Positions 57,374 to 64,000 of a stretch of DNA of 64,000 nt are shown piece by piece. Positions within the stretch are counted from its first letter, which is position 1; each line of letters begins with the position of its first letter. The notes under the pieces are model-generated. The model did no database searches, had not been told where the DNA came from, and saw only the letters and a program-made list of their open reading frames with translations. The stretch spans positions 1 to 64,000 of the forward strand of contig JACATO010001746.1 in NCBI GenBank assembly GCA_018389105.1. Reading direction: 5' to 3'. A program made the translations under genes and the position numbers. Source of the DNA: Nautilus pompilius (lineage: Eukaryota; Mollusca; Cephalopoda; Nautilida; Nautilidae).

Positions 57374-60300
57374 AACAAGGATACGACCGGCAACCGCGCG
57401 GACGATTAATTCCCCGACTCGTATCTTTGTAGCCGTTCCGATCTTAAATCGCCTCCCTCTGAAATCTCATACCCTAAATGGTCTCTGCGAGGTAACATAA
57501 CTGCAGGTCCTCCCCAGCTACGTCCCACCCCCCCAGTGGAGGATTGATCGCATCGTTCATCTCGTGAAGAATTCGTCCTCGACAATACGCGACGTGGCAT
57601 TAACGAGGACGTCTGTAGATGTATCTCTGAGACATGAACGCTGTTGGGGGGCAACGAATGGTCCCTACAGAGTGTAGTATGCAGACAGCTGACAATCGCT
57701 TTGACACCATTCCCAAAGTTTAAATGGGGGGGGGAAAGCGCGTATTTAGCCGAAACAGAGGTGTCCGATTTTTCGATGTTAACCCTTTTAAATTATTATT
57801 ACTAGTCGTGGGATTTGAAAATTCTGAAAGGAGGTGATATTTCACAAATTCTAATTGGGTTTGGCAATCGTGGGAGGGAAGGAGCCTGCTCTTCATCTTC
57901 TTCTTCTTCTTTCACCGACAAAGGGAAACCGAGAGGAAATCCATGACTTTCTGATGAATTAATCAGATCTCCAGAACAGGGAAAACAACAACACTTGTAC
58001 AAACAACCCGAAGTCCCCCTCAGATGTCTTAGTCATTCCGAACAGGGCTCTCGTTCGTCCCCGATCGAGCAAAACGATCCGGTGAAAACGCTGCGAGTAT
58101 ATTTCCGATTTTGCGCTAATCGCCCACGCCCTCGGCTGAGATGCAGCCAGCCTCGCATTTGTATCGATTCACGCGGCTGGCGAACTCTCGCCGTTACCCA
58201 GCTCTACCCCCCGCCTCCTCCCAACCCCCGGGAGGCCCCCGTCGTTTATTACCAAGCTGTTCGCCCCCCCCCGGCGCCATCCGTTGTCAGCAGAACCAGT
58301 TTTACCTGTCCTTCCCAGAGTCTCGCATGCATCTTCTTCCGGGACCTGAATCCTCCCTAACCCTGCCGGATTCAGTCCGGCTCAAATCAAGTTAGATAAC
58401 CGCTTCCCCAATAAACATTTTGGTAAAAATCTGGGCGCTCGCAGAAAGGCGCCCCGCTCCCTTAAAGGTCGGGTTAGGGTTACGTACGCTGCACTGTGTC
58501 GAAGACCGGATGGGGGTTGGGATAGTTTCCTCACTTTCCACGCCATTTTGCAGAGTTTATAGTTCCGTTATTCGCGTGCCACCGCCTGGCGGGTTCCCCA
58601 TCGCCCAGCTTTGCTTTCTAATATAGTCGTTAATTAGCAAAAAAAAAAAAACAGAAAAAAAATAGCAAAGGGAGAGAACTCCGCTTTCCGTTTGTTCCCG
58701 TCTGAATTTAAAGGCTGATGTGCAAACTAAGTAATTTGAGTTAAAACATATATATATATATATATATAAAAAAGAAACGGATAGGAAATCGCTAGAGCAG
58801 ACCCATCAGTCGGGGTTCTCTTGGGACGCCAGTTTGAACGCTTTAAGAATAATGTAACACCGAGCGAGCTGGTGGGGCACCCGTCAGCACAGAGATATCA
58901 CGAAGTCCGCTCTCAATCTAATTAGTGATCAATTGGCGCGCAGCTCGTTAGATTTCCCAGGGGGACATCACTCTTGTTGTTACTTTTCTTTGTTGTTGTT
59001 GTTTAGGTTCTTTCAGCTGAAACCTTCCGCTGAAGTCTATGGAGGGGCCGTAAAAGCAGATTTTGTTGGGAATGAATTAGTAAAATGGCAGAGCATCCAG
59101 GCAGTCGACAGCTCCCCTCTTCCTCTCTCGGCCACAGGAAATGGATTTCAGATGTAAACGGTGATTCGATGAAGGGAAAGCAGGAGGAGCCAGATGAATC
59201 CGGTTAACTCGATAGCAATAACCGCGATTGCTACTAACTGTCATGTAAGTCCCGCCCGCTCTGAGTCGCTTGTCTCTTCCGGGCACTGTCCGGAAATGAC
59301 CGCATCAGAGCCCCGGGATGGCCCACCTGAACTTATAGGCTGAAATAAATCCTGCCGCTGCAACAGACCTGACCTCGTCAGACGTTGGGTGGCCACGAAG
59401 CCTAAAGACTGGGGGAAAGACAATCCCCCCCAAAGTGATCCATAGATTATCGGGACTTATTTGACAGGAAGTCGCAGAAGGCGTCAGTTGACCACAGGGT
59501 ACTTTATAATAGTACAGGGGTTCAGACAGACGCTTGGTGTCACGTTAGACTGTAAATTGGTTTATAATTGGCTCCTCCCTGCCAACCCCAATTCGTGAGC
59601 CTATAAAGACCCGCGAGGTCCTTCGTGGTCAGCTAATCGACGGGTCAGGTTTTATCCGCGTTTGTTCCTGAAACAAAGCATCTGGGACTGCATCTTCTGG
59701 GCAGCAGGGTCTGCTGGAGAAATCCCTGGACCGGCCCTAAATAGAAGGTAGGGAAAGACAGAGGTAAGGAACGTTCTGCTATCAAAGCTGATACAAGACT
59801 CCCCTTCCACCATAATATAATATCAGCCTGAGAACCTCGTAGGCCTAGTTTCTTATGACCCCTTCACTCCTTTCCTACACTCTGCTCGGACAAAGGGGAG
59901 GTGCCTAGGAGCCCTCGGGCCCCATTAAAAGCATGACTGCATGCATCGATAAGTAGACCCGCCATTAGCTGCTTACACAATTCATTAGTAATACATTTTC
60001 CACACACAAAACAAAAGTCGCCATAAATGTGAAAATAGCACGAGAGAGAACGGAGCTGTAGCTTCACCGACTGCATCGACTCCTAATTATCAGGGACGAT
60101 AATCGAATGTCGTAGTCAAACGTATCACTGTAGCAGCGGTAGACAATAACAACAACACCTAGAAATATACCTGAGTCGTCGTCGTCGTCTTCTCGATCAC
60201 CTCTCCCTCAACTCGAAACATCGTCTACTGTCGGCATCTCTCAGCATTCCCACTGTACCGGGTGTTTTTTTTGTTGCTTGCAAACACCGATGACAGGTGC

Positions 60301-61030
60301 GAGATCTATACCGTACGTCAGAATTCTCTCTCGCTGGTCGCAGAAATCCATTTGCATATTGTCACGCTTGAGTGCGCGAGCCTGGCCGATCTACGACCAT
60401 GGTAAAAGTGTGTACACGTCTTTTTTCGGTTCAACTATCCTTCCTTTATTTCTTCGGAAAGCGAATATTTAAATATCTATAATTAATTTTAAATTTCAGG
60501 CACAAGCTGTCTACACTAAGTCGTGGTTGACACTTTATCGAGAATCGAGAAATAAATGTCTATATAGAATCATTATAAATTGTATCCTGTCGTTTATATG
60601 TCAATAGAAACATTTATTCGAGAGTAGTGTATATCCCCACAGCATATTAATTAATGCTACAGTCGTTTCTTTCCGGGGTCCCCTAATTGGCTGAGGTAGC
60701 TGGATGCGCTTTCCTCAAATCTCAGATCTTATACATGGATTTATTATTACTATTATTACTATTATTACTATTATTACTATTAGTATCATTATCATCAGTT
60801 TTGTTTTTAGAAAAAAAAAATTGTCTTTACAATCACTTGACTTTTAAAAAAACCAAGATCTTTTTAATGATTTTATTTTAGAAGCAATCTAAGCTATTAA
60901 ATTGAATTCGTGATCTCCCTAGTCCTGTCTGCGGGACCCCCAATCTATTTAAAGGAGACCACGTGCGAGAGGAAAAGGTCTGCATAAATCAGGTTAACAG
61001 GGGACACGAGCTGTACATCTGCCAAAACGG
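57374..61030. other. Unassigned, with a CpG-richer stretch
   Basis: 57900-58630 is GC-rich and open in several frames at once, like a CpG island or repeat, without splice structure. The remainder shows only a TA run, an A-rich run and the (ATT)n repeat. Confidence 0.45.
60737..60795. repeat. (ATT)n-type microsatellite
   Basis: ATTATTACT units repeated about six times. Confidence 0.9.
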
Positions 61031-61041
61031 CGGGATAGGGT

Positions 61042-61214
61042 ATCGAGTAGCTGTCTGGTTTACTTGACTCGAGACTATTTATCCACCGAGGAGTTGTCAG
61101 GGGTGATCGGTATCGATTCGGGGGGGAGGGAATCGAGTAGCTGGTTTACTTGACTCGAGACTATTTATCCACCGAGGAGTTGTCAGGGGTGATCGGCATC
61201 GATTCGGGGGGGGG
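61042..61214. repeat. Tandem duplication, 90-bp period
   Basis: ATCGAGTAGCTG begins at 61042 and again at 61132. The copies match for about 80 bases, apart from a 4-base TGTC indel, one T/C change and the length of a G run. Confidence 0.95.
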
Positions 61215-61318
61215 ATCTCGTTGGCCTTATCAACCGTGGCACTTTCCAGCTATCCGTTAAGGCGGAGTCTTCTCACGACCGTAGAACTCCGGCAACTATT
61301 TACTGTCCGTCTCTGCGC

Positions 61319-61597
61319 ATGAATACCAATGAAACCCTCTTTTCTTATTCGTACCCTTCCTTACGCGATATCAACGGCAAGAAGCCAATTAGAGATGAGA
61401 GCATCGTCGAGAGAATCACCCTCCAAAAGAGGGAGGGAGAGCTGCCTGCTGTACCACTCTCGTGGTTAATGTCTCTTCAGGCCATTGCCCTTGAAGCCCG
61501 GATCATTTGGACCCGGAACATGAGCCGGACAGAGGTTGGGCGGGACAAGTTCGGCTTGACACCGGAAACACGGCCGAGACGTACGCCACCTGGATAG
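61319..61597 (+). CDS. 92-codon ORF, unrecognised
   Basis: ATG to TAG, natural composition (SLRDINGKKPIRDESIVERI, then LSWLMSLQAIALEARIIWTR) and a basic, proline-rich end. Many codons end in G or C, as in the clear gene. An internal acceptor-like TGTCTCTTCAG|GC occurs at about 61480. It could be a single-exon gene, a first exon or chance. Confidence 0.3.
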   Translation: MNTNETLFSYSYPSLRDINGKKPIRDESIVERITLQKREGELPAVPLSWLMSLQAIALEARIIWTRNMSRTEVGRDKFGLTPETRPRRTPPG

Positions 61598-64000
61598 ATA
61601 GACAGCCGGACCCATCACATCCGAGACGAGCCCGTCCACCCCTACATATACGACATGTAATTTTGATAGAACTGTTTTTCATTTAAGGTATCCCCCCCTA
61701 ATTTTAGTGAGACAGGTGCCTCGTTAGTGAACCTTTCAAGTCCAAATTTCCCTTTGTTATTTTCCACCAGGTGCGGTGGTTTTAAGTGATTTTCCGGGGC
61801 CGCTACGACTTGCGTTAGCGCAGTTCAGAACAGAATCGGAATCAGAGGCGGACATCGCGCCACATGGAGCCGTGACGGGACTGATAAACTCTACTGCCGT
61901 ATCCGAATGCTGCATCGCGAAGTTATGAATGCATTAAATGTAAATCTGTGGACCTTCGATAAATTTTGGCCTCCGACTTCTTCCTGAAATGTTGGCTTCT
62001 TTGTTTTCGGTGAGCAAATGCCGCTGCGCCGATGTGGACGATAATATTCTCAATAAGCCGGATGCTATTGAATTATTTAGCGCCAGCTGTGGTTAACGAA
62101 GAGGGGGAAAGGGCAGTGCACAAAATGCCAGACTACCATATTGGTTAAGAAGAGAAGGGGTAAAGAAGTCATCTCGGAATCCAGGCTGCGAGACCTTAGG
62201 GCGGAATACCGAAGATCAGCTGGCTAACAGGAAAACCCCATCGAAGACCACATTTGTCTCACATTGTAATTCCGATTTCACCTTTCTCTCTTTACTCTAT
62301 CTTTTAAAAAAAAAAAACAGACTGTTACATGCGACTGTGCTTAGTTTTTGCTGTTTTTTTAATTAGTTTTTAAATCTCTTTTTTGTTGTTGTTGTTGGTT
62401 ACATTAAGTGAACTGTGACGACGCGAAGGAATCACGTGACGAGGCCCCCTGTCGGCGGCCTCGGTAGAACTACGAAGGCATTTCTATCGTAGAGTCACGT
62501 GCGAAAGGATAAGCCGGCACAACATATATGCGATGTGACGGTTAAGAGTTGTCCCGTTGTGTTTCTTTTTTAAGAAGAACTAAGCCATTTTAAAAAAGAA
62601 AATTAGAGTTTTTCTCTTAAAATAGTAAAGTTTAAAGTTTGGGCACGAAAGCTGTAAATAATGGTCATCTATTCCCAGAGTCGCGCTGCTGGGTGGGTGG
62701 CTGGCATCCGTTTGAATCACATGAAGAAGATTAACGTCGGTGTGTAGATCGAAGTTACCGATTCTCAATCCAAATACGGAGTTTATTTATGCGGAAATAG
62801 CTTCCTGATTTCTCGTATTAAAATTAGAATATCCATAAATATCTAACCAACAGAAATGTGTTATAACGATTCCGAACCTATAGAATTTGACCGCGTGCAG
62901 TCAGTCCCCCTGACGTTTATACAATTAGTATATGTCTCGACAAATGGAGTTCCGTACACAAAAACCCGATTACCATTTGTAAATACCACTAATTATATAA
63001 GTCGTCTTTATTTGTTCTTTTGGTTGTGTTAGGAAAAGAACAAAAACAACTTACGTGGTATTTTCATGACATTTGCCATCTTTAATGTTTAATATCGTGT
63101 AAATGTCTACGTTTATTGATTTTCAAAGCAATCAACGAAGAGCAGACAGAGCTGGCTTTCCATGTGGCCTGTTCTGTAAACGCTACAGTTACACGACATA
63201 CAAAGAAGCTTTCCTCGGGTCCTAATAGACTTTAAATCTTCCACCGATCGAGATAAGGATGAAAAGCCACGTCCAGCCCACTGCAGATCAATGAACTCAG
63301 CCTAATAGCTATTAGTTAACTTCCTTTCGTATGTTTAATGTTGCTGGGGGGGGAAGTTAGACAGACTGAGCAAGACACCTCGTCCGAGCGTATACCGTTT
63401 AAACTTCATCAATAATGACATACCGGTTACTTCGAACACCGCGCCACGGAATTCCTATCGAACGCCAGCAGAGGAGCCTGGACTTAGGCTGATTCGTTAC
63501 AAGCCGCCGTGACGTATCTTCCGGTTCCGCGTTGACGTCAAAGGGTCAAAGGTTCGCTAGTCGGCTTTTGCGGTAGACCAATGCAAGGATGGAAATAGAC
63601 GTTTGGATGCTATTTCTCAGCCTTTGACCAAAGCTGTTGACCCCCCCGGTTTTAATTCCAGCCCGAAGCCTCGGTTAAAAAGAAAAATGTATTCAGTGCG
63701 GAATAGAAAGAACCGCTGAATTCTATGGGTCAGGCCCTTTCCTCATCAGTGCTGACGTACAAACGAGGCTCGACCTTTCCCATGTTTACTGAATGGAAAT
63801 TAATTTTCCTGTCTGGTTGGTAAATCATTGTCTACACGCTACACCATTCAATCTTTCTACGCGCAGACGAAGTGATAATCAGAAAAAAGACAATGGGCGA
63901 TCGAACTCGTGAGTCAGACAGCCTTGTAATGGAGTCTTTCCTTGTCTAAACAAGCTTCCTCCGAACGGTGTCAATGTGATCCGACGAAGGGTCGAAACGA
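61598..64000. other. Unassigned to the window end
   Basis: No exon supported. Holds the motif cluster at 63505 and, at the very end, a repeat-like CCGACGAAGGGTCGAAAC. Confidence 0.5.
63505..63558. promoter_or_regulatory. Cluster of ETS, CRE-like and nuclear-receptor DR1 motifs
   Basis: CTTCCGGT (ETS on the minus strand), GTTGACGTCAA (CRE-like) and GGGTCAAAGGTTC (direct repeat with one-base spacing) occur within about 50 bases of CpG-richer DNA. Motif evidence only. Confidence 0.3.

Noticed and set aside
1..64000. Functional tRNA, rRNA or CRISPR features
   Set aside because: The A/B boxes found are in degenerate SINE heads without a cloverleaf. No rRNA-like or spacer-repeat arrays of CRISPR type were seen; the short tandem repeats are satellites.

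Overview
This window reads as nuclear DNA of a multicellular animal. GT-AG introns of 1.5 to 8 kb separate short exons, there is no dense run of long ORFs, and simple repeats ((GA/CT)n, (CA/GT)n, (TA)n) and worn-out transposons are everywhere. Tc1-like and mariner relics, tRNA-headed SINE-like pieces and a short TTAGGG run fit a metazoan. A marine invertebrate is my guess, but nothing here fixes the phylum.

The best-supported gene is on the minus strand, from 50062 (ATG) down to 33088 (stop). Five exons (50062-50008, 42051-41895, 37915-37779, 36279-36120, 33292-33088) join in a single compatible frame. They encode a 237-residue protein with a signal peptide, two copies of a cysteine-containing domain and a C-terminal GPI-anchor-type hydrophobic tail. 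Each domain is split over two exons with introns at equivalent positions. The second copy has lost one cysteine pair as a unit. I do not recognise the family. The gene starts beside a possible bidirectional promoter (about 50008-50371).

Region by region: 1-13 kb has scattered weak exon candidates, GA repeats and a CT satellite at 10.2-10.6 kb. 14.7-15.5 kb and 18.0-19.0 kb are satellites whose units carry the palindrome TGACGTCA; a fourth locus of this kind is at 28.4-29.0 kb. A plus-strand exon at 19860-20019 and a phase-compatible one at 20603-20691 suggest a second gene. A Tc1-like relic lies at 21.6-22.4 kb. 22.5-33 kb is mostly repeats and unassigned DNA. 33-50 kb holds the GPI-type gene, whose introns contain SINE-like pieces, a foldback element, microsatellites, several promoter-like clusters and possible nested exons on both strands. 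50.5-51.5 kb has plus-strand exon candidates. 52 kb has a possible Ty3/gypsy fragment. 56.6-57.3 kb is an internally deleted mariner. The rest to 64 kb is mainly intergenic or intronic, with one 92-codon ORF at 61.3 kb.

All exon calls rest on splice-site consensus, reading frame, third-position GC and protein-like composition read by eye; no database search was possible. Single-exon candidates below 0.4 should be treated as leads.
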